DNA of 32,080 nt from an uncultured Bacteroidota bacterium (GTDB lineage Bacteria > Bacteroidota > Rhodothermia > Rhodothermales > Salinibacteraceae): assembly GCA_913055845.1 (NCBI GenBank), contig CAJXKO010000025.1, positions 1 through 32,080 of the forward strand, in the 5' to 3' direction. The notes under the pieces are model-generated. The model made no database searches and was not told where the DNA came from. It worked only from the letters and a program-made list of their open reading frames with translations. A program made the translations under genes and the position numbers. Positions 1 to 8,398 of the stretch are shown here, one piece after another; the stretch's first letter is position 1, and each line of letters opens with the position of its first letter.

Positions 1-713
<713 letters not shown>

Positions 714-1007
714 GTGCAGGGGAAGGGCTGGTACGGAGGTCGTTGCGACAAGGAGAGAGGCACGCCGTGGGGCCAGCGTGACAAAAGCCTCTCTATTTTA
801 CATATCGTACCGATTTGACTGGAAAAGTGCCACAATAATTGCGATAAGCCGCGGCCTCCACCGGCTTTTGACAAGGCAGGGCCGGTCGGGTCCCATCCCG
901 TCCACACGGCGGGTCCGAACCGGGCGAACTGTGCCTCCGTCGGGGCGTTCGCCCAGACGACGGGTGGTCCGGTCCTTCGGGCCAAGTCGTCCGCTCCAGT
1001 GCGCTGC
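714..1007. promoter_or_regulatory. Divergent intergenic region between gyrA and the phosphodiesterase gene
   Basis: No gene is supported here. The stretch 789-842 is clearly richer in A+T than its surroundings and is the likely promoter area. On the minus strand TAAAAT (800-795) with a weak TTCCAG (824-819) could serve gyrA. On the plus strand TTGACT (815-820) resembles a -35 box, but no good -10 box follows at the usual distance. Bacteroidota sigma factors use a different consensus, so these assignments are weak. Confidence 0.25.
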
Positions 1008-1967
1008 ATGAATTCCCGTCGCATCCTCGGCGCTGTCGCACTTGTCATGACGCGTTCTTCGCACCTTTCGTCCTCGCTCACCGATCCTGACGGCTCCCCT
1101 GAAGATTTTGACCTGCAGGGGCACCGCGGGGCCCGCGGCCTGGCGCCCGAGAATACGCTGCCGGCGTTCCGGCGCGCGCTCGAACTGGGCGTGACGACAC
1201 TGGAGATGGACGTGGTGATCAGCGGGGACGAGACGGTGGTCGTCTCGCACGAGCCCTGGATGGCGCACGAGATCTGCTCACTGCCGTCTGGTGCACCCGT
1301 TCCCGCCGAGACGGAAAAGGAGCACAACCTCTACCGCATGCCGTACGATGAGATCGAGCGGTACGACTGTGGGCGGCGCCAACACCCCGACTTTCCACGA
1401 CAGCAGCCGCAGCCGGCCGTGAAGCCGCGCCTGCGCGACGTGATCGCGGCGGCGGAGACCTCTACCGCTGAGCGCGCCCGTCCGCCCGTCCGGTACAACA
1501 TTGAAATCAAGTCGCGGCCCGACTGGGACGGAGACTTTCATCCTGCGCCCGACGTGTTCGCGCGGCGCGTCGTCGATGTGGTGCGGGAGGAAGGCATAAC
1601 GGCGCGGACCACGATCCAGTCGTTCGACGTGCGCGCCCTGAAGGCCGTGCGGCGGCTCTGTGCCGCGCCTTCCCCCGACATCTCCCTGCAACGGGCCCTC
1701 CTTGTGGAAGAGGGGACCGCGGACGGTCTGCCCGACCAGTTGGGTCGTCTCGGCTTCCTCCCGGCGGTCTACAGCCCCGAATACCGCTCAGTGGATGGAA
1801 TGCTCCTCCAGGCGGCCCACGACTACGGGCTCCGGGTGGTGCCCTGGACGGTGAATGAGCGCGACGACATGCGCCGCCTGATCCGGCTCGGCGTCGATGG
1901 GCTCATTACCGACTATCCGGACGTAGCCCAGGAGGTGATGGGGGCGATGGAAGAGTCGTCGGACTGA
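1008..1967 (+). CDS. Glycerophosphodiester phosphodiesterase family protein
   Basis: The family hydrolyses glycerophosphodiesters, which come from phospholipid turnover, to glycerol-3-phosphate and an alcohol, using a TIM-barrel fold and a divalent metal. The signature HRGARGLAPENT begins at residue 39 counted from the ATG at 1008. The acidic pair LEMD (E66, D68) and the second histidine in SHE (H81) are also present, as are the later EIKS, TTIQSFD and VPWTVNE segments and the closing GVDGLITDYPD. All catalytic positions expected for the family are therefore there. Start choice is uncertain: GTG at 999, ATG at 1008 and ATG at 1047 are all in frame. The first 15 or so residues are mildly hydrophobic, but a signal peptide is not convincing. 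The real substrate cannot be told from sequence. Confidence 0.88.
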   Translation: MNSRRILGAVALVMTRSSHLSSSLTDPDGSPEDFDLQGHRGARGLAPENTLPAFRRALELGVTTLEMDVVISGDETVVVSHEPWMAHEICSLPSGAPVPAETEKEHNLYRMPYDEIERYDCGRRQHPDFPRQQPQPAVKPRLRDVIAAAETSTAERARPPVRYNIEIKSRPDWDGDFHPAPDVFARRVVDVVREEGITARTTIQSFDVRALKAVRRLCAAPSPDISLQRALLVEEGTADGLPDQLGRLGFLPAVYSPEYRSVDGMLLQAAHDYGLRVVPWTVNERDDMRRLIRLGVDGLITDYPDVAQEVMGAMEESSD

Positions 1968-2001
1968 ACCGTTTTCAAGACAGCTGTCGGCGGACGGCGG
2001 A

Positions 2002-2030
2002 CTGCAGTAGGCCAAAGTGCTCTACTGCGG
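2002..2030 (+). terminator. Hairpin after the phosphodiesterase gene, possible terminator
   Basis: CTGCAGTAG (2002-2010) and CTACTGCGG (2022-2030) can pair over nine positions, one of them G-T, around an 11-base loop. It lies 35 bases after the stop codon. There is no clean T-run after it (gctgcatttg), so it could also be a processing or regulatory hairpin. A separate 10-bp palindrome GACAGCTGTC lies just upstream at 1979-1988. Confidence 0.35.
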
Positions 2031-2077
2031 GCTGCATTTGTCGTCACTCAGTGAACTCAAAAAGAACAACCACGCAG

Positions 2078-2383
2078 ATGATGGCCCAGAATGAAATGAA
2101 CAGCGACACTACCGCCAAGCGACACTACCAGAAGTGGAAGATCTTCGCCCCCCTCGGCCTGCTAGCGACGGGCCTCGGCGCCAGCGGGGTGGGACAGTCG
2201 ACCCTGATGAAGGGACGAGGCGACGCGACCTGGAAGTGGGTGGCCGCCGGCACCGCCAGCCTTGTTGCCCTCAACGCGGGCCTCTGCCTCTTTGGTGACG
2301 CCGTAAAGCACCGCGCGCTCCACGAATGGGAGCAGACCGGCCCGAACGAGGCGACCCGTGGTGAAGCCGGCCCTGCCGCGTAG
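2078..2383 (+). CDS. Small hypothetical membrane protein
   Basis: I do not recognise a family. The frame encodes about 101 residues from the ATG at 2078; other in-frame starts are GTG 2051, ATG 2081 and ATG 2096. Two hydrophobic stretches that could cross the membrane are visible: one beginning KIFAPLGLLATGLGASGVG and one beginning WVAAGTASLVALNAGLCLFG. They are separated by a short charged loop (MKGRGDATWK), and hydrophilic tails flank both. The charged C-terminus (HRALHEWEQ...) is probably cytoplasmic. The gene sits between the phosphodiesterase gene and otsA on the same strand. Reasons to accept it as real are its position in an otherwise gene-free gap, its two-helix pattern, and the absence of any better frame on either strand. 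It may be lineage-specific. Confidence 0.5.
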   Translation: MMAQNEMNSDTTAKRHYQKWKIFAPLGLLATGLGASGVGQSTLMKGRGDATWKWVAAGTASLVALNAGLCLFGDAVKHRALHEWEQTGPNEATRGEAGPAA

Positions 2384-2385
2384 CC

Positions 2386-2404
2386 GACGACCTTCCCCGT
2401 CGTC
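2386..2404 (+). terminator. Short hairpin immediately after the small membrane protein gene
   Basis: GACGAC (2386-2391) and GTCGTC (2399-2404) form a perfect six-pair stem with a seven-base loop, starting two bases after the stop codon. No T-run follows, so termination is only a possibility. Confidence 0.25.
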
Positions 2405-2405
2405 C

Positions 2406-2434
2406 TTGCCTTCGTTGCCCCGTACCGGTATGCT
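2406..2434 (+). promoter_or_regulatory. Weak sigma70-like promoter candidate before otsA
   Basis: TTGCCT (2406-2411) and TATGCT (2429-2434) are separated by exactly 17 bases and each match four of six consensus positions. The gap between the small membrane gene and otsA (157 bases) leaves room for a promoter. Sigma factor preference in this lineage differs from E. coli, so confidence is low. Confidence 0.18.
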
Positions 2435-2540
2435 AGTAACGGCCCTGGCCCACATGTGACAATAGGGGCCCGCACAGCGATTGTCGGTCAGGTGTCCAGC
2501 GCTCGATCACCGTCTCTTTGACCACGCATTCCATAGCACT

Positions 2541-3905
2541 TTGAGTCTGACTGTAGTCGCGAACCGCGTCCCCATTCGACAGACCGACGAGGGCTGGGAA
2601 ACGTCCGTGGGAGGGCTTACCACCGCCCTCCTCCCCGTGCTCGAAGAACAGGGCGGCGTATGGGTGGGGATGGGGGAGGATCCGGACCTGCCTGAGCGCC
2701 AGGAGTACCCGGCCCAGGATCCCGACTTTCTGGTGCGCCGCGTGCCGCTCAGCACCCAGGAACTCGATGGGTACTACTACGGCATGGCCAATCGGGTGCT
2801 CTGGCCTGTATCGCACTACCTCATCCAGCACCTTGAGCTGAAGGACGAGTTTATCGAGACGTACCGCCACGTCAACAGGCGCTTCGCCGAAGCGGTACTT
2901 GACGAGACGGAGAAGGGGGCGGAGGAGGTCATCTGGATTCAGGACTACCACCAGATGCTTTCGCCGGGGCTGATCCGGAAGGAGCGCCCGGAGGCTACGA
3001 TTGGGCACTTCTGGCACATTCCGTGGCCCGCCATGGAAATTTTCCGCATCCTGCCGTGGTCGCGCGAGCTACTGCGGGGCATGCTGGGGTGCGACCTCAT
3101 CGGCTTTCACGTCGAGGAGTACGTCGACAACTTCATCGAGAGCGCCGATGTGCTGCTCGACGCCGAGGTGGAGGGGAACCGGATCCGCTACGACGGTCAG
3201 GAGACTCGGGTGGAGGCTCATCCTATTGGCATCGACGTGGATCGCTTCAAGAGCATGTCGCAGGATCCCTCCATCGAGCAGGAGGCGCAAAAATTCCGGG
3301 AGCGGCTTGGGTCGGACCACATCGTCATTGGCATCGACCGGCTCGACTACACGAAGGGCATTCGCTCCCGCATGCTGGCGTTCGAGCAATTTTTGGAAGA
3401 GAACCCCGAGTACCACGGCAACGTGAGCTTTTTTCAGATCGCCACTCCCAGCCGCACGGAGCTGGAGTCTTACCAGCAGATCCGACGGGAGGTGGACGAG
3501 GTGGTGGGGCGCATCAATGGACGGTTCGCGCAGGAAAGCTGGGTGCCGGTGAACTACCGCTACCGCACGTACACGCAGTACGAACTCTGTGCCTTCTACC
3601 GGGCGGCCGACGCGGCGCTCATTACACCCCTGCGCGACGGCATGAACGTGGTCACCCAGGAGTTCATCACCGCCTCCCGCGACGGGGTGCTCATCCTTTC
3701 GGAGCTAACCGGGGCTGCCTACTTGCTGCCCGAGGCCGTGCAGGTAAATCCCTACGACCACGGCGGCGTGGCCGACGCCATCCGGACGGCCCTCGAAATG
3801 CCAACCGAGGAGCGAACGGAGCGCCTTCGGGGCCTCAAGTCCACTACCGAAACGCTCGACGTCCACAAGTGGGCCGGGAATTTCCTAAGCTCTATTCAAC
3901 GGTAA
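2541..3905 (+). CDS. otsA: Trehalose-6-phosphate synthase (GT20)
   Basis: The enzyme transfers glucose from a nucleotide sugar to glucose-6-phosphate, giving trehalose-6-phosphate in the cytoplasm; the product of otsB then removes the phosphate. Counting from the TTG at 2541, the protein has 454 residues, the normal length for bacterial OtsA. It opens SLTVVANRVPI as the family does. It has YYYGMANRVLWP, WIQDYH (D135), GIDRLDYTKG with R267 and K272 (E. coli R262 and K267), and LRDGMNVVTQEF (D366, E. coli D361). An in-frame TTG at 2481 would add 20 residues unlike the family, and a stop closes the frame at 2463. No ATG or GTG fits the N-terminus, so initiation is probably at TTG, which may keep expression low. 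otsB follows 95 bases downstream. Confidence 0.95.
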   Translation: MSLTVVANRVPIRQTDEGWETSVGGLTTALLPVLEEQGGVWVGMGEDPDLPERQEYPAQDPDFLVRRVPLSTQELDGYYYGMANRVLWPVSHYLIQHLELKDEFIETYRHVNRRFAEAVLDETEKGAEEVIWIQDYHQMLSPGLIRKERPEATIGHFWHIPWPAMEIFRILPWSRELLRGMLGCDLIGFHVEEYVDNFIESADVLLDAEVEGNRIRYDGQETRVEAHPIGIDVDRFKSMSQDPSIEQEAQKFRERLGSDHIVIGIDRLDYTKGIRSRMLAFEQFLEENPEYHGNVSFFQIATPSRTELESYQQIRREVDEVVGRINGRFAQESWVPVNYRYRTYTQYELCAFYRAADAALITPLRDGMNVVTQEFITASRDGVLILSELTGAAYLLPEAVQVNPYDHGGVADAIRTALEMPTEERTERLRGLKSTTETLDVHKWAGNFLSSIQR

Positions 3906-3943
3906 GGGGGCACTGCTCATCCTTGTCAGTCGTCAGCCGAGAC

Positions 3944-3958
3944 TTCCATTGTATGGAA
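3944..3958. repeat. AT-rich inverted repeat between otsA and otsB
   Basis: TTCCATTGTATGGAA is a perfect six-pair inverted repeat around TGT, in a G+C-rich genome. It lies about 40 bases before the otsB start and could be an operator, or part of a promoter for otsB. No other support is visible. Confidence 0.25.
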
Positions 3959-4000
3959 TGATGACGTGTGCTGCGCAGTGTGTATTGCGTGATGTAAGCC

Positions 4001-4738
4001 GTGGAAGAACGAAATACGCAACACGAAACCGCATCCCCCATGCCCCCCGTCGTTGAGAAGCCGCTCTTTTTTCTGGACTACGACGGTACGCTTGCCCCGA
4101 TCGTGGACGACCCGACGGCGGCGGTGCCGCACCCCGATGCCCCCGAGCTCCTGGAGCAACTCGACGCCCGCTACCCGCTCTGGATCGTGACGGGGCGCGA
4201 CCTGCAGGCACTAGCATCGTTTCTCGATCGGCCGTACCGCGCCATCGGCCTGCACGGGGCGCAGGAAGGCATTGTGGGACGGGAAACGAACAACCTCATG
4301 TCCGAGGCCGCCGCGGGGGCGCTCCGGCGCCTGCGCCAATCCGTTCCGTTAGTGGAGGGCCTGGAGGTGGAGGACAAAGACCAGTCGTTCGCGGTTCACT
4401 ACCGCGCGGTGGCGGACGAGGCGGCGACCCGGTCGCGCCTCCGGGACTGGCTGGCCGATCTGCCGGCTGTGCTCGACGCCATTTGGGGCAAGAAGGTCGT
4501 AGAGCTTCGGCCCAAGGGGCTTACCAAAGGCACCGCTGTGCGCCGCATCGCCGACGATCATCCCGACCACGTGCCCGTTTACGTGGGCGACGACGTGACG
4601 GACGAAGACGCGTTCGAGGCGCTGCAAGAGATGAATCGGGCAGCCGTGACCATTAAGGTCGGGGCCGGCGACACGCGGGCTGCCGCCCGCCTTGACGGTC
4701 CCGAGGCCGTGATGGAATACCTCCGCCAATACCTCTGA
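4001..4738 (+). CDS. otsB: Trehalose-6-phosphate phosphatase (HAD family)
   Basis: It removes phosphate from trehalose-6-phosphate to release trehalose, a compatible solute and stress protectant. The HAD nucleophile motif FFLDYDGTLAP is present (D26, with acid-base D28, counted from the GTG at 4001). It is followed by motif II in IVTGRD, the cap region, ELRPKGLTKG with its lysine, and the metal-binding GDDVTDEDAFE (D197, D198). At 245 residues the length is typical. Two starts are possible: GTG 4001 or ATG 4040. The latter leaves MPPVVEKPLFFLDYDG, still a complete enzyme. otsA directly upstream confirms the pathway. Its 3' end faces manC with 65 bases between the genes, and I see no clear terminator there. 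Confidence 0.94.
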   Translation: MEERNTQHETASPMPPVVEKPLFFLDYDGTLAPIVDDPTAAVPHPDAPELLEQLDARYPLWIVTGRDLQALASFLDRPYRAIGLHGAQEGIVGRETNNLMSEAAAGALRRLRQSVPLVEGLEVEDKDQSFAVHYRAVADEAATRSRLRDWLADLPAVLDAIWGKKVVELRPKGLTKGTAVRRIADDHPDHVPVYVGDDVTDEDAFEALQEMNRAAVTIKVGAGDTRAAARLDGPEAVMEYLRQYL

Positions 4739-4803
4739 TCCCCGGCTGCGGCACCGCTCTCACTTTCGTTCCGCGGTCCATCATCTGCCAACCGCCGTCA
4801 CAA

Positions 4804-5871
4804 TCAAACGTACTCCTCGAACTGGTGGGCGTGGAGGTACTCCACGACCTGTTTCACCTGCTGGGCATTCTCGCGGTCGCACACGAGGACCGCATCGCCG
4901 GTGTCTACGACCACCTGGTCGTGGATGCCCACGAGGACGACGAGCCGATCTTCGGTCTGCACGTAGCACCGGCTAGAGTCCTGCATGATGACGTCGCCCT
5001 CGATGACATTGCCGTGATCGTCCTTCTCGCTGAGGTCGTAGACGGCGCGCCAGTCGCCCACGTCGTTCCAGTCGAACGTGCCGGGCACCACGTACACGGT
5101 GTCGGCCTGCTCCATCACGCCGTAGTCGATGGAGATGTGCGGGCTATTGCGGAAGGCCTGCGTAAGCGTCTCGGGGTCCACGTTGCCGCCCGCCGCCCGG
5201 ACCGGTGCAAACGCCTCGTGGGCGTCGGGCAGGTGCGCCTCGATCTGGTTGAGGATGGTGTCGGCCCGCCAGATAAACATGCCGCTGTTCCACAAAAAGT
5301 CCCCCGCATCGATGAACCGCTCGGCGGTGGACTGGTCCGGTTTCTCGGCGAAGGTGCGCACGGGGTAGGCCCGGAGCTCGCCCGTCTCCTCGGCCCCGTT
5401 GTACTGGATGTAGCCGTAGCCCGTGGCCGGGTAGGTGGGTTCGATGCCGATGGTGACCAGCGCTTCGCGCGTGCGGGCTGTCTCGAAGGCCACGTGGAGC
5501 GTCTTGTGAAACTGCTCCACGTTTCCAATCACGTGGTCGGCCGGCAGCACCGCCATCGTGGCCTCTGGGTCGCGTTGGGCAAGCGTGGTGGCCGCGTAGG
5601 CGATGCAGGGGGCGGTGTTGCGGCTAATCGGCTCAGCGAGAATGTTTTCGTCGGGCACGGCCGGCAACTGCTTTTTGGTCTTCTCTACGTACCGCTCGTG
5701 GGTGACGATGAGGCAGCGCTCCGGCGGCACGAGGCCCTGCAGCCGCGCAACCGTGTTCTGGATGAGCGTCCCGTCGCCAAACACGTCGAGAAACTGCTTG
5801 GGGTGCTCCTTGCGGCTGGCGGGCCAGAAGCGCGTACCAATGCCCCCGGCCATGATGACGGCGTACTTCAT
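4804..5871 (-). CDS. manC: Mannose-1-phosphate guanylyltransferase
   Basis: It makes GDP-mannose from GTP and mannose-1-phosphate, the donor for mannose and, after conversion, for fucose-type sugars in surface glycans. The nucleotidyltransferase signature MAGGIGTRFWPASRKEHPKQF lies at residues 8-27, with the conserved K25. It is followed by EPISRNTAPCIAYAA, VLPADHVIG (metal ligand D112), FAEKPD, FLWNSGMFIW and GTFDWNDVGDW, all typical of the family. The protein is 355 residues, so it lacks the C-terminal phosphomannose isomerase domain of the roughly 470-residue bifunctional ManC/AlgA enzymes. The GT2 gene lies 99 bases upstream on the same strand, and the two may be cotranscribed. Confidence 0.95.
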   Translation of the reverse strand: MKYAVIMAGGIGTRFWPASRKEHPKQFLDVFGDGTLIQNTVARLQGLVPPERCLIVTHERYVEKTKKQLPAVPDENILAEPISRNTAPCIAYAATTLAQRDPEATMAVLPADHVIGNVEQFHKTLHVAFETARTREALVTIGIEPTYPATGYGYIQYNGAEETGELRAYPVRTFAEKPDQSTAERFIDAGDFLWNSGMFIWRADTILNQIEAHLPDAHEAFAPVRAAGGNVDPETLTQAFRNSPHISIDYGVMEQADTVYVVPGTFDWNDVGDWRAVYDLSEKDDHGNVIEGDVIMQDSSRCYVQTEDRLVVLVGIHDQVVVDTGDAVLVCDRENAQQVKQVVEYLHAHQFEEYV

Positions 5872-5970
5872 CTTGCGAAACGGGTCGTGAGGGAAAATCC
5901 AGAAAGAAAGTGTACGGACCCTCCAACATAGGGATCGGGCGGGGAAGAAGTGAAGTGGTCCATCCGGGGG

Positions 5971-6918
5971 TCACGAGCGCAGTAGCGGGTGGTCGCGGGC
6001 AAGCACCGTACGGACGCCGCGGATCAGTCCCCGGAGTGCCGCGGGGCGGGAGGGGCTCGAGGACGTAAGGATCGCGAGAAGTTGGCCAACGAGCCCCCAC
6101 CAGTACGCCAGTCGGGCACTGGAGGCGGCGAAGTGTTTCTCCACGAACCAGCGGCGATGTACGGTGAGAGCGTAGCTGTACCGCTCAGCGTCGAGGCGAT
6201 TGCGAGAGGCACGTCGGTGCGTCAGGCGGGCTCTCGGCTGCACGACCAGACGGGTCTGCTGGTGGATCCGGTAAGAAAGATCCAAATCTTCCAGCATTGA
6301 GTAGCCGGTGAGGGCTCGGTCGAACCGGTGCTGTTCCAGAAGTGGGCGGCGGTACGAGGCGCAGCCGCTCAGCCACGCCGTTGTGCGAAGGCCTGAGGAA
6401 GCGTCCGCGATGTGGTGCTGGGCACTTGTGGCAATGCCGGAGGGGAGCACCCGTCCAGGCTCGGGGTGGCTTAGCAAAAACAGGTACCGGAGCCACGCGG
6501 CACGAGCCGACGAGTTGGTGCTCGAAGGCTCCAGAACGACCCCGCCCACGCCCCCCACATTCGGCCTGCCCCGAAGCGTCTCCGAAAGCGTCTCAAAGTA
6601 GCCCGAATGCACCGTCACGTCGTCGTCGATGAAGTGGACAATCTCGACGGAGGGGGACAGTAGGTCGAGTCCCGCGTTGCGCTGTCGGGCCGAGGAGGGA
6701 GCGTCTGTGTACGGTAAATACGTGCTGGGCCGCAGGGCGAAGCTCTCCACGAGACGTCGCGTGCGGGCCTGTTGTCTAGCGTCGCTCGCGTCGACCACCA
6801 CGAGCTGGAGGTCGATGTCCGGCGGATGTGCCGCGATGCTGTTGAGGGTCCGCCGGAGCGGGCCGGGCCGGTTTCGCGTACAGATGACGACCGCGTCCGA
6901 CGGGGCGGGACGGGGCAT
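5971..6918 (-). CDS. Family 2 glycosyltransferase
   Basis: A GT-A fold transferase that adds a sugar from a nucleotide donor to a growing glycan, probably at the inner face of the inner membrane. Evidence: the N-terminal AVVICTRNRPGPLRRTLNSI, then LVVVDASD, SSARQRNAGLD, the metal-binding FIDDDVTVH (D98-D100), a GCASYRRPLL acceptor region, and EDLDLSYRI carrying the probable catalytic base. The 315-residue length is normal. Near the C-terminus LAYWWGLVGQLLAILTSS is hydrophobic and may contact the membrane. Donor and acceptor cannot be predicted; its neighbour manC makes mannose a reasonable guess only. It is divergent from the GT4 gene at 7240. Confidence 0.9.
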   Translation of the reverse strand: MPRPAPSDAVVICTRNRPGPLRRTLNSIAAHPPDIDLQLVVVDASDARQQARTRRLVESFALRPSTYLPYTDAPSSARQRNAGLDLLSPSVEIVHFIDDDVTVHSGYFETLSETLRGRPNVGGVGGVVLEPSSTNSSARAAWLRYLFLLSHPEPGRVLPSGIATSAQHHIADASSGLRTTAWLSGCASYRRPLLEQHRFDRALTGYSMLEDLDLSYRIHQQTRLVVQPRARLTHRRASRNRLDAERYSYALTVHRRWFVEKHFAASSARLAYWWGLVGQLLAILTSSSPSRPAALRGLIRGVRTVLARDHPLLRS

Positions 6919-7239
6919 AGGGCAGCAGCGTCAGGTACGGGAAAGGCAGTGCGCAGGGGCATCGAACATGGAGGCAAACCGGAGCGTTGGGTGAGCCGCG
7001 CGGATAAAGTAGCCCAACTTGCGTGTCATTCCGCACTCCGAGGCGGAGTCTCCCCTGAACAGGCAGATTGGTCCATTGAAATTCTGAATCAAGTTCAGAA
7101 TGCCCATCTTCCGGGTAGGTCGTAACTTGGGTTAAGGTAGCCAAACAGGTGCGGAGCCGCACGCTGGAACGTTGGGAAGGGGAATATGGGGGAGTGGTGA
7201 GGGGGAGAGCGGATCTTTTGAGAACGCGTTCATTAGTTC
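6919..7239. other. Divergent intergenic region between two glycosyltransferase genes
   Basis: No protein gene is supported in these 321 bases. The middle (7025-7105) is a palindrome-ended element described separately. The rest must hold promoters for the two divergent genes, but I cannot place a convincing -35/-10 pair. A minus-strand open frame that crosses the region reads through the repeat and into the GT2 gene out of frame, so it is spurious. Confidence 0.5.
7025..7105 (-). repeat. Palindrome-ended intergenic repeat of the Bacteroidota dispersed type
   Basis: The element is bounded by two perfect hairpins. One is ACTCCG-AGG-CGGAGT at 7035-7049; the other is ATTCTGAA-TCAAG-TTCAGAAT at 7081-7101. 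On the minus strand it reads GGCATTCTGAACTTGATTCA and ends GGAGTGCGGAATGAC. Its translation in one frame gives HSELDSEF and LGVRNDT, phrases I recall from many spurious short proteins annotated in Bacteroidota genomes, which marks a dispersed non-coding repeat family. Only one copy is seen in this window, so the dispersal is from memory and not shown here. Confidence 0.6.
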
Positions 7240-8385
7240 ATGCCTGCTCATTCTCAGTCACGGGTCGTCCACGTGACGACGGTCCACCAGCCGTTCGACC
7301 CGCGCATCTTTTACAAGCAGCTTGCTTCGCTCCGCGACGCCGGCTTCGACGCGCATCTCATCGCCCCCTACGAGCAGGACGAACAGGCCCACGGCATCTC
7401 GATTCATGCTCTCCCGCGGCCCGAGACCCGCTGGCACCGGCTCGCCCTTCAGCCGCGTGTGTTTAAAAGCGCGCAATCACTTGACGCCGCGCTGTATCAA
7501 GTCCATGATCCGGAGCTTCTGCCCCTCGCGTTTTTCCTGAAACGGACGACGGGGACGACGGTCGTGTATGACATGCACGAGAACTACCGGTCGAAGGGGG
7601 CGCTGTTGGGGCGGGGCCTTCGGGCACTGGAGCGCTGGGCGTTTCGGTGGGTCGACCACGTGCTGCTTGCGGAGGGAAGCTACCGGTCGATTGTGGATGG
7701 TCACGCGGTCCCGCACACCTACATTGCCAACTACTTCCGCCCAGTCGGGGACGAGGAGCCGCTCGACACCGTGGAGATCAGCGAGAGGCCGACGCGGCTT
7801 CTCTACACCGGTACGCTGTCCGCCAGCCGCGGCCTCCGGACGATGGTCGATCTGGCCACCCACATTCGGCGTAGCGGCCGCCCGGAGACTCTTTCCCTGG
7901 TCGGCATTTGCCGCTACGAGGAGCAGCGGGCCCGGGTGGAGGCGCGGATGCAAGCGGAGGGGCTCGGGGCGGTCATTGACCGCGTAGGGTGGGACACGTA
8001 CGTCCCGCCCACGGCTATGCCGCCCCACCATCGCTGGGCCGATGTGGGCCTTGCGCTGTTCGAGCCACACCCCAACTACCACACGTCGCTCCCTACGAAG
8101 TTTTACGAGTACCTCCACTACGGCCTGCCCATCATTTGCTCGGATGTTCCGCTATGGCGGCGCTTCGTGGAGGCGCACGAGTGCGGCGCTGTGGTGCCGC
8201 CGGGCGATCCGGACGCAGTCCTCAACGTGCTGGACGAGTGGCAGGCCCATCCGGACCGGTACCGGCAGTGCGTAGAAAATGCTCGCGCCGCGGCCCCGCA
8301 GTATCGGTGGCAGGGGATGGGCGAGCGTCTGGTGGCGTGCTACCATACGCTGCTTTCGGCGTCTGCCTCAACACCTATTCGCTGA
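7240..8385 (+). CDS. Family 4-like glycosyltransferase
   Basis: A GT-B fold transferase of 381 residues starting from the ATG at 7240. The N-terminal Rossmann half starts with VVHVTTVHQPFDPRIFYKQL, the typical opening in which the acceptor-side loop follows the first strand. It continues with AALYQVHDPELLPLAFFLK and VVYDMHENY. The C-terminal donor half has LLYTGTLSASRGLRTMVDL, a LSLVGICR strand, and the donor-binding TKFYEYLHYGLPIICSDVP. No signal peptide or membrane segment is obvious. The sulfotransferase gene starts 13 bases after the stop, so the two are almost certainly cotranscribed and may act on the same glycan. The sugar donor is unknown. Confidence 0.88.
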   Translation: MPAHSQSRVVHVTTVHQPFDPRIFYKQLASLRDAGFDAHLIAPYEQDEQAHGISIHALPRPETRWHRLALQPRVFKSAQSLDAALYQVHDPELLPLAFFLKRTTGTTVVYDMHENYRSKGALLGRGLRALERWAFRWVDHVLLAEGSYRSIVDGHAVPHTYIANYFRPVGDEEPLDTVEISERPTRLLYTGTLSASRGLRTMVDLATHIRRSGRPETLSLVGICRYEEQRARVEARMQAEGLGAVIDRVGWDTYVPPTAMPPHHRWADVGLALFEPHPNYHTSLPTKFYEYLHYGLPIICSDVPLWRRFVEAHECGAVVPPGDPDAVLNVLDEWQAHPDRYRQCVENARAAAPQYRWQGMGERLVACYHTLLSASASTPIR

Positions 8386-8398
8386 GCGTCTTCCGACG

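Noticed and set aside
3023-3961. Second plus-strand frame of 312 codons within otsA
   Set aside because: It overlaps the true otsA frame, which has all catalytic residues; the composition is that of an out-of-frame reading.
6776-7162. Minus-strand open frame of 128 codons over the palindromic repeat
   Set aside because: It reads through the non-coding repeat and then out of frame into the GT2 gene. The HSELDSEF-type phrases come from the repeat, not from a conserved protein.
8279-8398. 40-codon upstream extension of the sulfotransferase frame
   Set aside because: It would overlap the GT4 gene by over 100 bases and is unlike the family; the ATG at 8399 sits directly before the conserved core.
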